Source: Clostridium sp. BNL1100 (lineage in GTDB: Bacteria; Bacillota; Clostridia; Acetivibrionales; DSM-1351). Taken from it: a stretch of DNA of 64,000 bases. The position numbers and the translations under genes are program-made. Numbering within the stretch: position 1 is the first letter of the stretch; each line of letters opens with the position of its first letter. Below are positions 1-11,282 of the stretch, piece by piece. The stretch lies in NCBI RefSeq assembly GCF_000244875.1, contig NC_016791.1:372001-436000 (forward strand), given 5' to 3'. The notes under the pieces were generated by a model. The model did not search any database. It worked only from the letters and a program-made list of their open reading frames with translations, and was not told where the DNA came from.

Positions 1-309
1 AAGGAATTTAACGAGAGAACAGCGAAAGATGCAGGACTTATTATTCCTGTTGTAATAACTGTATACGCTGATAGATCGTTTTCCTTCATAACAAAGACTC
101 CTCCGGCGGCTGTTCTACTGAAAAAGGCGTGCAAAATTGAGAGCGGCTCTGGTAAGCCAAACAAGGATAAAGTTGCGAAGATTACAATGGATGAAGTCCG
201 TAAAATAGCTGAGCAGAAAATGCCTGATTTAAATGCGGCAAGTGTTGATGCAGCAGCAAGAATGATTGCTGGTACAGCTCGCAGTATGGGTATCGTAGTA
301 GTTGAATAA
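1..309 (+). CDS. rplK: 50S ribosomal protein L11, C-terminal part
   Basis: The window opens inside this gene, in frame from base 1, and runs about 102 codons to TAA at 307-309. The translated part has the conserved C-terminal L11 domain, including [15 protein letters not shown] and the closing stretch with [20 protein letters not shown] and MGIVV. L11 binds 23S rRNA at the GTPase-associated centre and is needed for factor-dependent GTP hydrolysis and for RelA-type stringent signalling. It is followed by rplA after 111 bases, the usual bacterial order. The N-terminus lies outside the window. Confidence 0.97.
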   Translation, partial: KEFNERTAKDAGLIIPVVITVYADRSFSFITKTPPAAVLLKKACKIESGSGKPNKDKVAKITMDEVRKIAEQKMPDLNAASVDAAARMIAGTARSMGIVVVE

Positions 310-420
310 TTTTCAGGCGATGTACGAAAGTGCAAAGACTGCTCGTAATGCAGTTTTGACAATTCGTGGGAGGAAACTTTAAGTTTCCGACAATAATTAA
401 CCACTTAAGGAGTGTGACAA

Positions 421-1113
421 ATGTTTAGAGGAAAGAAGTATCAAGAAAGCTCAAAACTTATTGATAGATTAAAGCTTTATGAACCTTCAGAGGCTCTTGA
501 ACTTACTCAGAAAACTGCTAAGGCAAAGTTTGATGAGACAATCGAAGTTCATGTTAAGCTTGGTGTTGACTCCAGACATGCAGACCAACAGGTTAGAGGT
601 GCGGTAGTACTTCCTCACGGAACTGGTAAAAAGGTTAGAGTGTTGGTATTTGCAAAAGGAGATAAGGCAAAGGAAGCAGAACAAGCCGGAGCTGATTTTG
701 TTGGTGCAGAAGAATTAGTATCAAAAATTCAGAACGAGAACTGGTTTGAATATGATGTAGTTGTAGCAACTCCTGACATGATGGGTGTTGTTGGTAGATT
801 AGGTAAGGTGTTAGGTCCTAAGGGTCTTATGCCTAACCCAAAAGCAGGTACTGTATCAATGGACGTAGCAAGAGCTATTGCCGATATTAAAGCCGGTAAG
901 ATTGAGTACAGACTTGACAAGACAAATATAATTCACTGCCCTATCGGAAAAGCATCATTTGGTAATGAGAAGCTTATGGATAATTTCCGTACTCTTCTTG
1001 GAGCAATTATAAAGGCTAAGCCAGCTGCTGCAAAGGGTCAGTATTTAAAGAGTGTTGTTGTTACTTCAACAATGGGACCTGGTATAAAAATCAATCCATT
1101 GAGAGTTGAATAA
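421..1113 (+). CDS. rplA: 50S ribosomal protein L1
   Basis: The 230-aa protein has the usual length for bacterial L1. The family signature is visible in the middle ([19 protein letters not shown], then [14 protein letters not shown]), followed by [17 protein letters not shown]1 binds helix 76-78 of 23S rRNA, forms the mobile L1 stalk at the E site, and in many bacteria represses its own operon by binding the mRNA. The start is ATG with AAGGAG nine bases upstream (cttaaggagtgtgacaaatg). It is downstream of rplK and upstream of the L10 leader. Confidence 0.98.
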   Translation: MFRGKKYQESSKLIDRLKLYEPSEALELTQKTAKAKFDETIEVHVKLGVDSRHADQQVRGAVVLPHGTGKKVRVLVFAKGDKAKEAEQAGADFVGAEELVSKIQNENWFEYDVVVATPDMMGVVGRLGKVLGPKGLMPNPKAGTVSMDVARAIADIKAGKIEYRLDKTNIIHCPIGKASFGNEKLMDNFRTLLGAIIKAKPAAAKGQYLKSVVVTSTMGPGIKINPLRVE

Positions 1114-1180
1114 TACTTAGTAAAAAAAGGTACTTTACAAATAACTTGTTTAGTATTATTATATTATAGGAAATTGAATA

Positions 1181-1320
1181 TTGTGCCATAGACAGTAGGT
1201 GCTCAACGGATTCTATACCGCAAGCATAATTGATTGGAAATCATCCTACCGAGGTTTTATTAATAACGAATTAATTACCCTTTGTATGTCTATGCACAAA
1301 CAAAGGGTTTTTTATTTATA
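1181..1320 (+). promoter_or_regulatory. Ribosomal protein L10 leader with intrinsic attenuator
   Basis: The gap before rplJ has the conserved L10-leader core (agacagtaggtg at 1191-1202, atcctaccgagg at 1241-1252, gtagg pairing with cctac). A 9-bp hairpin, accctttgt (1277-1285) with acaaagggt (1300-1308), is followed by a T-run and is an intrinsic terminator. Bases 1181-1194 can pair with 1287-1299 through 13 bp with one bulged C. That closing helix traps the 5' terminator arm, so it and the terminator should exclude each other. The family is known for autogenous control of rplJL by L10-(L12)n; which state L10 favours here is inferred. Confidence 0.88.
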
Positions 1321-1364
1321 TTTTTTATAAATAAACTGCTATTAAACAAAAGGAGGTGGATGTT

Positions 1365-1895
1365 TTGCCTAGTAACAAGATTCTTGAACAGAAGAAACAA
1401 GTTGTAACAGATTTAACTGAAAAGATAAAGTCTGCACAATCAATTGTACTTGCTGATTATAGAGGATTAACTGTTGAACAGGACACAGAACTCAGAAACG
1501 CTCTTAGAAAAGCCGGAGTTGAATACAAGGTAGTTAAGAATACATTAACAAGCCTTGCAATGAAGGAAAGCGGAATTGAGTTAGATGACTTTTTAACAGG
1601 ACCAACAGCGATGGCTATCAGTTCATCTGATGCTGTAGCACCTGCAAAGGTTCTTTCAGAGTTTGCAAAGAAATTTGATAAACTCGAACTTAAAGTAGGT
1701 GTTGTTGAAGGTAAGGTTATAGATCTTGAAGGTGTTAAGGCTCTTGCTGAATTACCATCACGTGAGGTACTTATTGCAAAGGTTTTGGGTGGCTTCAATG
1801 CTCCTATATCCGGTTTTGTAAATGTATTGAACGGCAATATGAGAGGTTTGGTTGTAGCATTGAATGCTATTGCTGAACAAAAAGCAAATGCTTAA
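1365..1895 (+). CDS. rplJ: 50S ribosomal protein L10
   Basis: The protein begins MPSNKILEQKKQVV and is 176 aa from a TTG start at 1365, preceded by aaaggaggtg at 1348-1357. The in-frame GTG at 1356 lies inside that ribosome binding site, so it is not the start. Conserved L10 features are visible: SIVLADYRGLTVEQ near the N-terminus, YKVVKNTL, and a helical C-terminus ending in NAIAEQKANA that would carry L7/L12 dimers. L10 anchors the L12 stalk on L11-bound 23S rRNA. Expression is expected to depend on the leader and attenuator just upstream. Confidence 0.96.
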   Translation: MPSNKILEQKKQVVTDLTEKIKSAQSIVLADYRGLTVEQDTELRNALRKAGVEYKVVKNTLTSLAMKESGIELDDFLTGPTAMAISSSDAVAPAKVLSEFAKKFDKLELKVGVVEGKVIDLEGVKALAELPSREVLIAKVLGGFNAPISGFVNVLNGNMRGLVVALNAIAEQKANA

Positions 1896-1961
1896 TTTTA
1901 TTAAGAAGCTTTAAATATTAAAAAATTATTAAAAACAAAAATTATTTGGAGGTATTATACA

Positions 1962-2345
1962 ATGGCTAGCGAAAAGGTTTTAAAGTTAATTGAAGATGTA
2001 AAGAATTTGACAGTATTAGAATTATCAGAACTCGTAAAGGCTCTTGAAGAAGAATTCGGAGTATCAGCAGCAGCTCCTGTAGCAGTTGCAGCAGCACCTG
2101 CAGCAGGTGGAGCAGCTCCAGCAGCAGAAGAAAAGACTGAATTCAACGTTATATTGAAGGACGTTGGAGCAGACAAAATCAAGGTTATCAAAGTTGTTAG
2201 AGAAGCAACTGGTCTTGGTTTGAAAGAAGCTAAGGATCTCGTTGATGGCGCACCTAAGACTATCAAAGAGAACGTTTCAAAGGACGAAGCAGCTTCAATC
2301 GAAGCTAAATTCAAGGAAGTTGGAGCAACTATTGAAATTAAGTAA
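1962..2345 (+). CDS. rplL: 50S ribosomal protein L7/L12
   Basis: The 127-aa protein has the two-part L12 architecture. An N-terminal dimerisation helix (to about residue 35) is followed by an Ala/Pro/Gly hinge (about 36-55). The C-terminal factor-binding domain contains [18 protein letters not shown], then [19 protein letters not shown]12 forms the flexible stalk that recruits EF-G, EF-Tu and IF2. The start is ATG with TTTGGAGG upstream. It is 66 bases behind rplJ and ends at a strong terminator, so rplJL forms the attenuated transcript. Confidence 0.98.
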   Translation: MASEKVLKLIEDVKNLTVLELSELVKALEEEFGVSAAAPVAVAAAPAAGGAAPAAEEKTEFNVILKDVGADKIKVIKVVREATGLGLKEAKDLVDGAPKTIKENVSKDEAASIEAKFKEVGATIEIK

Positions 2346-2360
2346 TTTCAACTGAATAAA

Positions 2361-2394
2361 AAAGAGGCACTCAGTGAGCGCCTCTTTTTTTTAA
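2361..2394 (+). terminator. Intrinsic terminator of rplJL
   Basis: The arms aaagaggc (2361-2368) and gcctcttt (2380-2387) pair, the stem continues inward through ctc/gag after one A/C mismatch, and eight T follow. It lies 15 bases after the rplL stop. Confidence 0.9.
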
Positions 2395-2455
2395 ATCTAA
2401 GTTAAACTAAATTAGTTTAAGTTAAATATATGCAATATGTAGAAAAACAAAATAA

Positions 2456-2481
2456 AAAAACGCCTTATTTAATGCGTTTTT
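2456..2481. terminator. Second weak hairpin with A and T tracts
   Basis: An 8-bp stem, aaaaacgc (2456-2463) with gcgttttt (2474-2481), lies between the rplL terminator and the rpoB promoter. With A-runs before and T-runs after, it could work as a backup terminator in either direction. Confidence 0.55.
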
Positions 2482-2485
2482 ATGA

Positions 2486-2514
2486 TTGACAAGCTATACA
2501 TGCTATGATATAAT
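2486..2514 (+). promoter_or_regulatory. Consensus promoter for rpoBC
   Basis: TTGACA (2486-2491), a 17-base spacer and TATAAT (2509-2514) match the vegetative consensus exactly. A TG at 2506-2507 gives an extended -10 as well. The predicted start is near 2521, leaving a leader of about 320 bases ahead of rpoB. Confidence 0.85.
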
Positions 2515-2842
2515 TATACACTGCATTAAAATTCTATTATCATTTCCAAGTCGAAGAATTCGTACTTGATGTACATAATTATAGCATATACGAATAAACA
2601 AGACAATAATTGTTAATAATATTTTAATGTTTGCTATGGGTTTATTATATGTAGGTTTTAGAAATATATACGGAATCAGAAGTACCTGAAAAAATTACTA
2701 AACCATGCCCTAATAAATCTTAGTTTAGTTATTAGTTGTAACTGCAGTTAATTTGATTTACGATTTTACATAATATAATTCTAATTATGTGAAATTTTAA
2801 AATATTCCTAATAAAGTCATAAGTTTATGAGGTGATATAAAT
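2515..2842 (+). other. Long untranslated leader of rpoB, no known element recognised
   Basis: About 320 AT-rich bases separate the predicted start from the rpoB ATG. I found no convincing open frame, no terminator-type hairpin with a T-run and no riboswitch signature. A small palindrome-like stretch (gtacttgatgtac, 2560-2572) and several weak A/T hairpins are present. Its length suggests a role in rpoBC control, but none can be shown here. Confidence 0.4.
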
Positions 2843-5800
2843 ATGGTACAACCCGTAAAATTGGGTAGAAACACCAGGATGAGTTATTCCAAAATGCGAG
2901 AAGTACTGGAAATGCCAAATCTGATAGAGGTTCAAAAGAACTCATATCAATGGTTTTTGGATGAAGGACTTCGTGAAGTTTTCAGAGATATTTCCCCGAT
3001 AACAGATTATACTGGAAACTTGATATTGGATTTTGTGGATTATTCGCTTGATGATACGCCAAAGTATAGTGTCGAAGAATGTAAGGAAAGGGACACTACA
3101 TACTCAGCCCCTCTCAAGGCGAAGGTAAGATTAATTAACAAGGAGTCTGGAGAAGTAAAAGAGCAGGAAATCTTTATGGGTGATTTTCCTCTTATGACAG
3201 ACACAGGAACCTTTATAATTAATGGTGCAGAGCGTGTAATTGTCAGCCAGTTGGTAAGGTCACCTGGTATTTACTATTCAATGAAGTTTGACCGTGTTGG
3301 TAAAAAGCTGTACTCAAACACAGTTATTCCTAACAGGGGAGCATGGCTTGAATACGAAACAGACTCAAACGATATACTTTCAGTCAGAATAGACAGGACA
3401 AGAAAATTGCCTCTAACTGTACTGCTCAGAGCATTAGGGTACGGTACTGACTTTGAGATTACGCAATTGTTGGGTGAAGATGAAAGACTTCTTGCAACAA
3501 TACAAAAGGATAATGCAAAAACTTCCGAAGAAGGCTTACTTGAAATATACAAGAGATTAAGACCTGGAGAACCACCTACAGTTGATAGTGCAAGGTCTTT
3601 GCTTAACAGTTTGTTTTTTGATCCAAAGAGATATGATCTTGCTAAATTTGGTAGGTTTAAGTTTAATAAAAAGTTAGCAATATCAAATCTGATCAGCGGG
3701 CAGGTTGCAGCAGAAAATATCGTATCAGCCGAGACAGGTGAGATATTAGTAACCGAAGGTGAATTAATTGAAAGAGAAAAGGCTGTAGAAGTTCAGAACT
3801 CCGGTGTAAACATAGTATATCTGTCAGTTGAAGGTAAATCTATAAAAGTCATCGGAAACAATACTGTTGATATACGTGCCTTTGTCGATTTCGATGTATC
3901 TGATATAGGTATAACCGAAAGAGTACAGTACGCCGTGCTAAAGGAAATTCTTGAAAATACAAGCGGCGAAGAGCAGATAAAGAAAACTCTTAAAGAGAGA
4001 ATCAACGACTTGATTCCAAAGCATATCACAATTGAGGATATAATTTCATCGATAAATTATATTATTAATCTTGATTACGGAATCGGATCTATAGACGATA
4101 TTGACCACTTGGGTAACAGAAGACTCCGTTCGGTGGGAGAGTTGCTTCAGAATCAGTTCAGAATAGGTCTCTCAAGAATGGAAAGAGTTGTAAGAGAGAG
4201 AATGACTATACAGGATATTGATATAGTTACTCCTCAGGCATTAATAAATATAAGACCGGTTGCAGCTGCTATAAAAGAATTCTTTGGAAGCAGCCAGCTG
4301 TCACAGTTTATGGATCAGACAAATCCTCTAGCTGAATTAACACACAAGAGAAGGCTCAGTGCCTTAGGACCTGGTGGTTTGAGCAGAGAGAGAGCTGGCT
4401 TCGAAGTCCGTGACGTTCACCACTCTCACTATGGCCGTATGTGCCCAATTGAGACACCTGAAGGTCCGAACATCGGTTTGATAGGTTCATTGAGTACCTA
4501 TGCAAGAGTTAATGAGTACGGATTTATAGAAGCACCATACAGAAAAGTAGATAAGAAAAACAGAAGAGTAACAAATGAAATAGTATACCTTACAGCTGAC
4601 GTAGAAGACCCGTTCGTTGTGGCTCAGGCAACAGAACCTCTCGACGATGATGGTACTTTTGTTTCAAATAAGGTAGTAGCTCGTTATAGACATGAAATAT
4701 TGGAAGTTGAGAGCAATAAAATTGACTTCATGGATGTTTCGCCAAAGCAGATGGTATCCGTTGCTACAGCGATGATACCGTTCCTTGAGAACGATGACGC
4801 CAACCGTGCGCTGATGGGTTCCAACATGCAGCGTCAGGCCGTACCGTTGATCAAGGCAGATTCGCCTATTGTAGGTACAGGTATTGAGTACAAGGCGGCA
4901 AGGGATTCAGGAGTTTGTGTTATTGCAAAAAATGCAGGTGTAATAGATAAAGTATCTGCCAGCGAAATAGTAATTAAGACTAACAGCGGGCAAAAAGATA
5001 CCTATAAGTTGCTGAAATATATGCGTTCAAACCAAGGAACTTGTTTGAATCAAAGGCCTATTGTAAGAAAAGGCGAGATGATAGAAAAAGGTGAAATTAT
5101 TGCTGACGGACCGTCAACAAATAATGGAGAAATAGCTCTTGGTAGAAACATTCTCATAGGATTTATGACATGGGAAGGTTACAACTACGAGGATGCTATT
5201 CTTATAAATGAAAAACTGGTTAAAGAGGATGTTTATACATCAATACACATAGAGGAATATGAAGCGGAGTCAAGAGACACTAAGCTCGGACCTGAAGAAA
5301 TCACGAGAGATATTCCAAATGTCGGAGAAGAAGCACTTAAAGACCTTGATGACAGAGGAATTATCAGAATAGGTGCTGAGGTTCGTGCAGGAGATATCCT
5401 TGTTGGTAAAGTTACTCCAAAAGGAGAAACAGAGCTTACAGCAGAAGAGCGTTTGCTCAGAGCAATATTTGGAGAAAAGGCGAGAGAAGTTCGTGATACA
5501 TCCCTGAGAGTACCTCATGGAGAATCCGGTATTATTGTCGATGTCAAGGTGTTTACTCGTGAGAATGGCGATGAATTGCCACCGGGAGTAAATCAGCTTG
5601 TTAGATGCTATATCGCTCAGAAGAGAAAGATTTCCGTCGGTGATAAGATGGCAGGAAGACACGGTAATAAGGGTGTTATTTCAAGAATACTTCCTGAAGA
5701 AGATATGCCGTTCTTGCCGGATGGTACACCATTGGAGATAGTTTTGAATCCTCTCGGCGTTCCATCACGTATGAATATCGGTCAGGTGCTTGAAGTGCAT

Positions 5801-6583
5801 TTAGGATTTGCAGCAAAAGCATTGGGCTGGAAAATTGCAACTCCTGTATTTGATGGAGCAACAGAGGAAGACATCAGGGATACTCTTATTCAAGCAGGAA
5901 AAGACCCTGATGGAAAGACAGTACTTTATGATGGAAGAACAGGTGATCCGTTTGACAACAGGGTAACCGTTGGATATATGTACTACCTCAAACTGGCTCA
6001 CTTGGTTGATGATAAGATACATGCCCGTTCTACCGGACCATACTCACTTGTAACGCAGCAGCCACTTGGTGGTAAGGCCCAGTTCGGTGGTCAGAGATTC
6101 GGAGAAATGGAAGTTTGGGCTCTTGAAGCATACGGAGCTGCTTATACATTGCAGGAAATACTTACAGTTAAGTCTGATGACGTTGTAGGTAGAGTTAAGA
6201 CATACGAATCCATAGTTAAGGGCGAGAACGTTCCCGAACCTGGAATTCCTGAGTCCTTCAAGGTTCTTATAAAAGAACTTCAGAGTTTGGCACTTGATGT
6301 TAAGGTATATTCTGAAGAACAGGAAGAAATTGCAATAAAAGAGTATGTTGAAGATGATCTTGAAGAATTGAATGTTAACATCGAAGGCAGAGAAGACGAA
6401 GTAGTTCTGACAAATGATTTTGACAACGAATTAAGAGAAGATGTTCTTGAAGAAGAGCTGGAAATTGATGATCTGGATATTGGGTCAATCAGTACCGGTG
6501 ATAATCTTGAAGAAGAATTGACTGAAGAATTATTTGCTGATGATGATCTAAGCGATGACTTTGAAGACGACGAAGATTTTTAA
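2843..6583 (+). CDS. rpoB: DNA-directed RNA polymerase subunit beta
   Basis: The 1246-aa product is the full-length beta subunit, which with beta' forms the catalytic cleft and holds the rifampicin pocket. Visible motifs are the rifampicin region ([20 protein letters not shown], then [11 protein letters not shown]), with the D, H and S residues of the sensitive wild type, [18 protein letters not shown] and the C-terminal [20 protein letters not shown]. The last 75 or so residues form a very acidic Asp/Glu-rich tail, a common clostridial extension. The start ATG is preceded by atgaggtgata. Transcribed from the consensus promoter at 2486, it runs into rpoC after 16 bases. Confidence 0.99.
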   Translation: MVQPVKLGRNTRMSYSKMREVLEMPNLIEVQKNSYQWFLDEGLREVFRDISPITDYTGNLILDFVDYSLDDTPKYSVEECKERDTTYSAPLKAKVRLINKESGEVKEQEIFMGDFPLMTDTGTFIINGAERVIVSQLVRSPGIYYSMKFDRVGKKLYSNTVIPNRGAWLEYETDSNDILSVRIDRTRKLPLTVLLRALGYGTDFEITQLLGEDERLLATIQKDNAKTSEEGLLEIYKRLRPGEPPTVDSARSLLNSLFFDPKRYDLAKFGRFKFNKKLAISNLISGQVAAENIVSAETGEILVTEGELIEREKAVEVQNSGVNIVYLSVEGKSIKVIGNNTVDIRAFVDFDVSDIGITERVQYAVLKEILENTSGEEQIKKTLKERINDLIPKHITIEDIISSINYIINLDYGIGSIDDIDHLGNRRLRSVGELLQNQFRIGLSRMERVVRERMTIQDIDIVTPQALINIRPVAAAIKEFFGSSQLSQFMDQTNPLAELTHKRRLSALGPGGLSRERAGFEVRDVHHSHYGRMCPIETPEGPNIGLIGSLSTYARVNEYGFIEAPYRKVDKKNRRVTNEIVYLTADVEDPFVVAQATEPLDDDGTFVSNKVVARYRHEILEVESNKIDFMDVSPKQMVSVATAMIPFLENDDANRALMGSNMQRQAVPLIKADSPIVGTGIEYKAARDSGVCVIAKNAGVIDKVSASEIVIKTNSGQKDTYKLLKYMRSNQGTCLNQRPIVRKGEMIEKGEIIADGPSTNNGEIALGRNILIGFMTWEGYNYEDAILINEKLVKEDVYTSIHIEEYEAESRDTKLGPEEITRDIPNVGEEALKDLDDRGIIRIGAEVRAGDILVGKVTPKGETELTAEERLLRAIFGEKAREVRDTSLRVPHGESGIIVDVKVFTRENGDELPPGVNQLVRCYIAQKRKISVGDKMAGRHGNKGVISRILPEEDMPFLPDGTPLEIVLNPLGVPSRMNIGQVLEVHLGFAAKALGWKIATPVFDGATEEDIRDTLIQAGKDPDGKTVLYDGRTGDPFDNRVTVGYMYYLKLAHLVDDKIHARSTGPYSLVTQQPLGGKAQFGGQRFGEMEVWALEAYGAAYTLQEILTVKSDDVVGRVKTYESIVKGENVPEPGIPESFKVLIKELQSLALDVKVYSEEQEEIAIKEYVEDDLEELNVNIEGREDEVVLTNDFDNELREDVLEEELEIDDLDIGSISTGDNLEEELTEELFADDDLSDDFEDDEDF

Positions 6584-6599
6584 GGAAGGGAGATAAGCT

Positions 6600-9500
6600 A
6601 TGTTTGAACTGAACAATTTTGATTCTATAAAAATAGGATTAGCTTCTCCGGAAAAGGTCAGAGAATGGTCAAAAGGTGAAGTAAAAAAGCCTGAAACTAT
6701 AAATTACAGAACTTTGAAGCCTGAAAGAGACGGGTTGTTCTGCGAAAGGATTTTCGGTCCTCAAAAGGACTGGGAATGTCATTGCGGTAAATACAAAAGA
6801 ATTAGATACAAGGGTATAGTTTGTGACCGTTGTGGTGTTGAAGTTACAAGGTCAAAAGTAAGAAGAGAAAGAATGGGACATATCGAGCTTGCTGCTCCTG
6901 TATCCCATATCTGGTACTTCAAGGGAATACCAAGCAGAATGGGCTTGATCCTTGATATGTCTCCAAGATCCCTTGAAAAGATACTGTATTTTGCATCATA
7001 TGTTGTTATTGACCCGGGTCAGACACCATTGTCCAAAAAACAGGTATTAACAGAAAAGGAATACAGAGACAGTGTTGACAAGTTTGGAATGAATTTCAGA
7101 GCTGCTATGGGAGCTGAAGCTATAAAGGAATTGCTTGTTGAGATTGATCTTGAAAGTCTTTCCAAGGAGTTAAGGGCTGAGCTCACTGAATCTACAGGAC
7201 AAAAGAGAATCAGAGCAGTTAAGAGACTTGAGGTTGTTGAGGCTTTCAGACTCTCAGGTAACCGTCCTGAATGGATGATCCTTGATGTAGTTCCTGTAAT
7301 TCCGCCTGAACTCAGACCAATGGTTCAGTTGGATGGAGGAAGATTTGCAACATCTGACTTGAATGACCTGTACAGAAGGGTTATAAACAGAAACAACAGA
7401 TTAAAAAGACTCCTTGATTTGGGGGCTCCTGACATAATTGTAAGAAATGAAAAACGTATGCTTCAGGAAGCAGTAGATGCATTAATTGATAATGGTAGAA
7501 GAGGACGTCCTGTAACAGGACCTGGAAACAGACCTCTTAAATCACTTTCGGATATGCTTAAAGGTAAGCAGGGTCGTTTCCGTCAGAACCTTCTGGGTAA
7601 GCGTGTTGACTACTCAGGACGTTCAGTTATCGTTGTAGGCCCTGACTTGAAGATATTCCAGTGTGGTCTGCCAAAAGAGATGGCGTTGGAATTGTTCAAG
7701 CCGTTTGTAATGAAGAAACTTGTTAATGATGGCTTGGCACATAATATAAAAAGTGCAAAGAGAATGGTTGAAAGAGTAAGAAATGAAGTATGGGACGTTC
7801 TTGAAGAAGTAATAAAAGAACATCCTGTGTTACTCAACCGTGCTCCTACACTTCACAGACTCGGTATACAGGCATTTGAACCTGTACTGGTTGAAGGAAG
7901 AGCGTTAAAGCTTCATCCGCTGGTATGTTCAGCGTACAATGCCGACTTTGATGGTGACCAGATGGCGGTTCACGTTCCTTTGTCAGCAGAAGCTCAATCA
8001 GAGGCAAGATTCCTGATGCTGTCGGCAAATAACTTGTTGGCACCTAAGGACGGTAAACCTATTACCGTACCAACACAGGATATGGTCTTGGGTAGCTATT
8101 ATCTGACAATAGAAAAGCCAAACGAGCCCGGAGACGGAAAAGTATTCTGTGATATGAATGAAGTTCTTATGGCGTATCAGGAAGGCGTGCTTGGCCTTCA
8201 TGCACAGATAAAGGTTCGAATTGAAAAGGAAATAAACGGTGTAAACATGAGAAAAGTCATCAGTTGTACACCGGGCAGACTTATTTTCAATGAAGCTATT
8301 CCGCAGGATCTTGGCTTTGTAGACAGAAGCGACGAGAGCAAGTTGTTTGACTTGGAAATCAATTTCCTTGTAGGTAAGAAAGAGCTTGGAAAAATTATAG
8401 ACAAATGTATAAGGGTACATGGAACTACCAAAACAGCCGTTATACTTGATAAAATAAAGGCATTAGGCTTTAAGTATTCCACAAGAGGTGCTATCACAAT
8501 CAGCGTATCTGATATGGTAATACCTGAGATAAAGAAACAGTATTTGCAAGAGACTGAAAACACTATCGATAATATCGTTAAGCAGTATAAGAGAGGACTA
8601 ATTTCAGATGAAGAAAGATATAACTCTGTAATCAGTGCTTGGACAGAAACAGGTGAAAGTATCACTAAAGCTCTTATTGATAACCTTGACAGATTCAATC
8701 CTGTGTACATGATGTCACAGTCAGGAGCGAGAGGTAATATCAATCAGATTAAGCAGCTTGCAGGTATGAGAGGTTTGATGGCGGATACATCCGGTAAGAC
8801 CATTGAGATACCGATTAAATCAAACTTCCGTGAAGGCCTTAACGTTTTGGAATTCTTTATTTCAACTCATGGAGCCAGAAAGGGTTTGGCCGATACTGCA
8901 CTTAGAACTGCTGACTCAGGTTACCTCACAAGACGTCTTGTTGACGTAAGTCAGGATGTTATAGTAAGAGAACTTGATTGCGGTACTGACAAGGGTATTG
9001 AAGTTTACGATATCAAGGACGGCGGCGAAATAATTGAACCGTTATCCGAGAGACTTGTTGGAAGATATTTAACCGAAGACATGTATGACACTAATACAAA
9101 GGAATTAATAGCATCAAAAGACGAGGCTATCGATGAAAAGAAAGCTTCCACAATAGCTAAATCCGGAGTTAAGAAGGTTAGAATCAGATCAGTACTTACT
9201 TGTCACTCAGAGGTTGGAATATGTGCCAAGTGTTATGGTGCTAACCTGGCAACAGGAGATGCTGTAAACGTTGGTGAGGCAGTTGGTATAATAGCTGCAC
9301 AGTCAATCGGTGAACCGGGTACACAGCTGACAATGAGAACCTTCCATACCGGTGGTGTTGCCGGTGATGACATTACACAGGGTCTCCCTCGTGTAGAGGA
9401 ATTGTTTGAAGCTAGAAAGCCAAAGGGACTTGCAATTATATCTGAAATAGCCGGTAGCGTTAAGCTTTCAGAATCCAAGAAGAAGAGAGAGGTAATTATT

Positions 9501-10097
9501 ACTTCTGAAGACGGTGAATCAAAATCCTACCAGATACCTTACGGATCAAGAATCAAGGTATATGACGGAGATATTGTTGAAGCCGGAGATGAATTGACCG
9601 AGGGTTCCGTAAATCCTCATGATATCCTGAAAATCAAGGGTATCAAGGGAGTTCAGGCATATCTTCTTCAGGAAGTTCAGAGAGTTTACAGGATGCAGGG
9701 TGTTGATATCAACGATAAGCATATTGAAGTAATTGTAAGACAGATGATGAGAAAAGTTAAGATAGAAGATGCAGGAGATACCAGCTTACTCCCAGGAGGA
9801 CTTGTTGATATATTCGAGTTTGAGAAAGAAAATCAAAAAGCTCTTGACGCAGGTCTTAGCCCTGCAACTGGTGAACGTACTCTTCTGGGTATCACAAAGG
9901 CTTCACTTGCTACCGATTCATTCTTGTCTGCCGCTTCTTTCCAGGAAACCACTAGGGTTCTTACAGAAGCTGCAATTAAGGGTAAGATTGATCCTCTTGT
10001 AGGATTAAAGGAAAATGTTATTATCGGTAAGCTTATACCTGCAGGTACCGGTATGAGTCGTTACAAGGATATAAGTATTAGTAGTGTAGTTGAATAA
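6600..10097 (+). CDS. rpoC: DNA-directed RNA polymerase subunit beta'
   Basis: The 1165-aa product is the full-length beta' subunit. The N-terminal zinc site ([19 protein letters not shown]), the catalytic magnesium loop [14 protein letters not shown], the bridge and trigger-helix region ([18 protein letters not shown]) and the second zinc cluster ([13 protein letters not shown]) are all present. It is translated from ATG with AAGGAAGGGAG upstream, 16 bases after rpoB, in the same transcript. It ends just before a GC-rich terminator. No insertion or frameshift was seen. Confidence 0.99.
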   Translation: MFELNNFDSIKIGLASPEKVREWSKGEVKKPETINYRTLKPERDGLFCERIFGPQKDWECHCGKYKRIRYKGIVCDRCGVEVTRSKVRRERMGHIELAAPVSHIWYFKGIPSRMGLILDMSPRSLEKILYFASYVVIDPGQTPLSKKQVLTEKEYRDSVDKFGMNFRAAMGAEAIKELLVEIDLESLSKELRAELTESTGQKRIRAVKRLEVVEAFRLSGNRPEWMILDVVPVIPPELRPMVQLDGGRFATSDLNDLYRRVINRNNRLKRLLDLGAPDIIVRNEKRMLQEAVDALIDNGRRGRPVTGPGNRPLKSLSDMLKGKQGRFRQNLLGKRVDYSGRSVIVVGPDLKIFQCGLPKEMALELFKPFVMKKLVNDGLAHNIKSAKRMVERVRNEVWDVLEEVIKEHPVLLNRAPTLHRLGIQAFEPVLVEGRALKLHPLVCSAYNADFDGDQMAVHVPLSAEAQSEARFLMLSANNLLAPKDGKPITVPTQDMVLGSYYLTIEKPNEPGDGKVFCDMNEVLMAYQEGVLGLHAQIKVRIEKEINGVNMRKVISCTPGRLIFNEAIPQDLGFVDRSDESKLFDLEINFLVGKKELGKIIDKCIRVHGTTKTAVILDKIKALGFKYSTRGAITISVSDMVIPEIKKQYLQETENTIDNIVKQYKRGLISDEERYNSVISAWTETGESITKALIDNLDRFNPVYMMSQSGARGNINQIKQLAGMRGLMADTSGKTIEIPIKSNFREGLNVLEFFISTHGARKGLADTALRTADSGYLTRRLVDVSQDVIVRELDCGTDKGIEVYDIKDGGEIIEPLSERLVGRYLTEDMYDTNTKELIASKDEAIDEKKASTIAKSGVKKVRIRSVLTCHSEVGICAKCYGANLATGDAVNVGEAVGIIAAQSIGEPGTQLTMRTFHTGGVAGDDITQGLPRVEELFEARKPKGLAIISEIAGSVKLSESKKKREVIITSEDGESKSYQIPYGSRIKVYDGDIVEAGDELTEGSVNPHDILKIKGIKGVQAYLLQEVQRVYRMQGVDINDKHIEVIVRQMMRKVKIEDAGDTSLLPGGLVDIFEFEKENQKALDAGLSPATGERTLLGITKASLATDSFLSAASFQETTRVLTEAAIKGKIDPLVGLKENVIIGKLIPAGTGMSRYKDISISSVVE

Positions 10098-10120
10098 CAT
10101 TTATAAGGTAAACAAATTGG

Positions 10121-10150
10121 GGCGGTCATATTATTATGGCCGCCTTTATA
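10121..10150 (+). terminator. Intrinsic terminator after rpoC
   Basis: A 10-bp stem, ggcggtcata (10121-10130) with tatggccgcc (10135-10144) and one G-T pair, has a 4-base loop and is followed by TTTATATT. Confidence 0.8.
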
Positions 10151-10187
10151 TTAATAAAAGTCAGTGATTGATACAAATTCTGTATGC

Positions 10188-10217
10188 TTGACAAAAGATA
10201 ATACAGAGTGATAAAAT
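10188..10217 (+). promoter_or_regulatory. Promoter ahead of the L7Ae-type gene and rpsL
   Basis: TTGACA (10188-10193) and TAAAAT (10212-10217) are 18 bases apart. The promoter sits after the rpoC terminator and about 90 bases ahead of ybxF, so the str-type operon can be transcribed apart from rpoBC. Confidence 0.65.
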
Positions 10218-10308
10218 AATTCAGTGCATTGATTTTGTGCATTTTTTTGTGTGCAAATTCAGAACACGTCTAAAATAAAGAGAAGACCACAATTGGAGGA
10301 TTAAAGAA

Positions 10309-10551
10309 TTGTTGGATGATCTTAAACACTGTAAGAAGGCAGTTGGTGTCAAGCAATCCACCAAAGCCGTAGAAAACGGTGTCGCGTCAAATGTTATAAT
10401 TGCGAGGGATTGTGAGCAGAGGGTCGTAAGAGGAATTATAGAACTTTGTGAGGCAAATGCAATTCCCGTAACATATGTTGATTCAATGAAGCAACTGGGA
10501 AAAGCCTGTGGAATTGACGTTGACGCTGCAGTTGCATGTATTTTAAAGTAG
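10309..10551 (+). CDS. ybxF: L7Ae-family K-turn RNA-binding protein
   Basis: This is an 80-aa protein of the L7Ae/L30e/S12e/Gadd45 fold. Visible family features are VKQSTKAVENGVASNVIIAR and VVRGIIELCEANAIPVTYVD, with the C-terminal GKACGIDVDAAVACIL. Its place between rpoC and rpsL is that of Bacillus subtilis YbxF, which binds kink-turn RNA and associates with ribosomes. The start is TTG at 10309 (or the adjacent TTG at 10312), with GGAGG at 10295-10299. The precise RNA target cannot be read from sequence. Confidence 0.93.
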   Translation: MLDDLKHCKKAVGVKQSTKAVENGVASNVIIARDCEQRVVRGIIELCEANAIPVTYVDSMKQLGKACGIDVDAAVACILK

Positions 10552-10629
10552 CTTATATTTATTTATTCTTACTAATTGGTAAGGTATATATAAAATATAT
10601 AATAATTACCTTTGAAAGGAGGTGTACTA

Positions 10630-11058
10630 ATGCCAACATTTAATCAGCTGGTTAGAAAGGGCAGAGAAGTTATCGAGAAGAAATCAACTGCTCCAGCTCT
10701 CCAGAAAGGATTTAACTCAAAGAAGAAGAAGCCTACAGATTTAAGCAGCCCTCAAAAAAGAGGTGTTTGTACTGTTGTTAAGACTTCTACACCAAAGAAG
10801 CCTAACTCAGCACTTCGTAAAGTTGCCAGAGTTCGTCTTACAAACGGTATAGAAGTAACTGCATATATTCCTGGAATAGGACATAACCTACAGGAGCATA
10901 GTGTTGTTCTTATCAGAGGCGGAAGAGTTAAAGACTTACCTGGTGTAAGGTACCACATTATTAGAGGTACTCTTGACACTGCCGGAGTTGCCAAAAGAAT
11001 GCAGAGCCGTTCAAAATACGGTGCAAAGCGTCCTAAGGCAGGTGCCGCTAAAAAGTAA
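10630..11058 (+). CDS. rpsL: 30S ribosomal protein S12
   Basis: The protein starts [13 protein letters not shown] at the ATG at 10630, spaced correctly from aaaggaggtgt, and is 142 aa. An in-frame upstream start at 10612 would include the ribosome binding site. S12 sits at the decoding centre. The decoding loop [17 protein letters not shown] and [13 protein letters not shown] keep the lysines typical of streptomycin-sensitive proteins. It lies 78 bases after ybxF and is followed by an unusually long 224-base gap before rpsG. Confidence 0.98.
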   Translation: MPTFNQLVRKGREVIEKKSTAPALQKGFNSKKKKPTDLSSPQKRGVCTVVKTSTPKKPNSALRKVARVRLTNGIEVTAYIPGIGHNLQEHSVVLIRGGRVKDLPGVRYHIIRGTLDTAGVAKRMQSRSKYGAKRPKAGAAKK

Positions 11059-11185
11059 TAACACAGCGTGCTGACAAATTTAAAATGTTAGGTGCTTAGT
11101 ACGTGATTATATATATTTTGTATAAGAGAAAATAGGTTTTTAATAAAATTATCTATAATCTGTTAAACTAGTAAGGTATATTAAT

Positions 11186-11251
11186 GTACTTGCGCTGACG
11201 ACGGTTTAAACCACGAGTACCTGTGATACTTTCTATGGGTAATATCCCATA
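11186..11251 (+). promoter_or_regulatory. Structured rpsL-rpsG intercistronic RNA
   Basis: The 224-base gap has two hairpins close to the rpsG ribosome binding site. The first is gtacttg (11186-11192) with cgagtac (11214-11220), enclosing the self-complementary ggtttaaacc. The second is tatggg (11234-11239) with cccata (11246-11251). In Escherichia coli the S12-S7 gap is the S7 target that represses translation; a similar role here is only inferred. Confidence 0.5.
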
Positions 11252-11282
11252 TCAAATGTTATCATAAAAGGAGGGAAGTAAG

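Noticed and set aside
8198-8743. A 181-aa reverse frame inside rpoC
   Set aside because: rpoC is intact and conserved across this stretch; the reverse frame has no ribosome binding site and no recognisable features.
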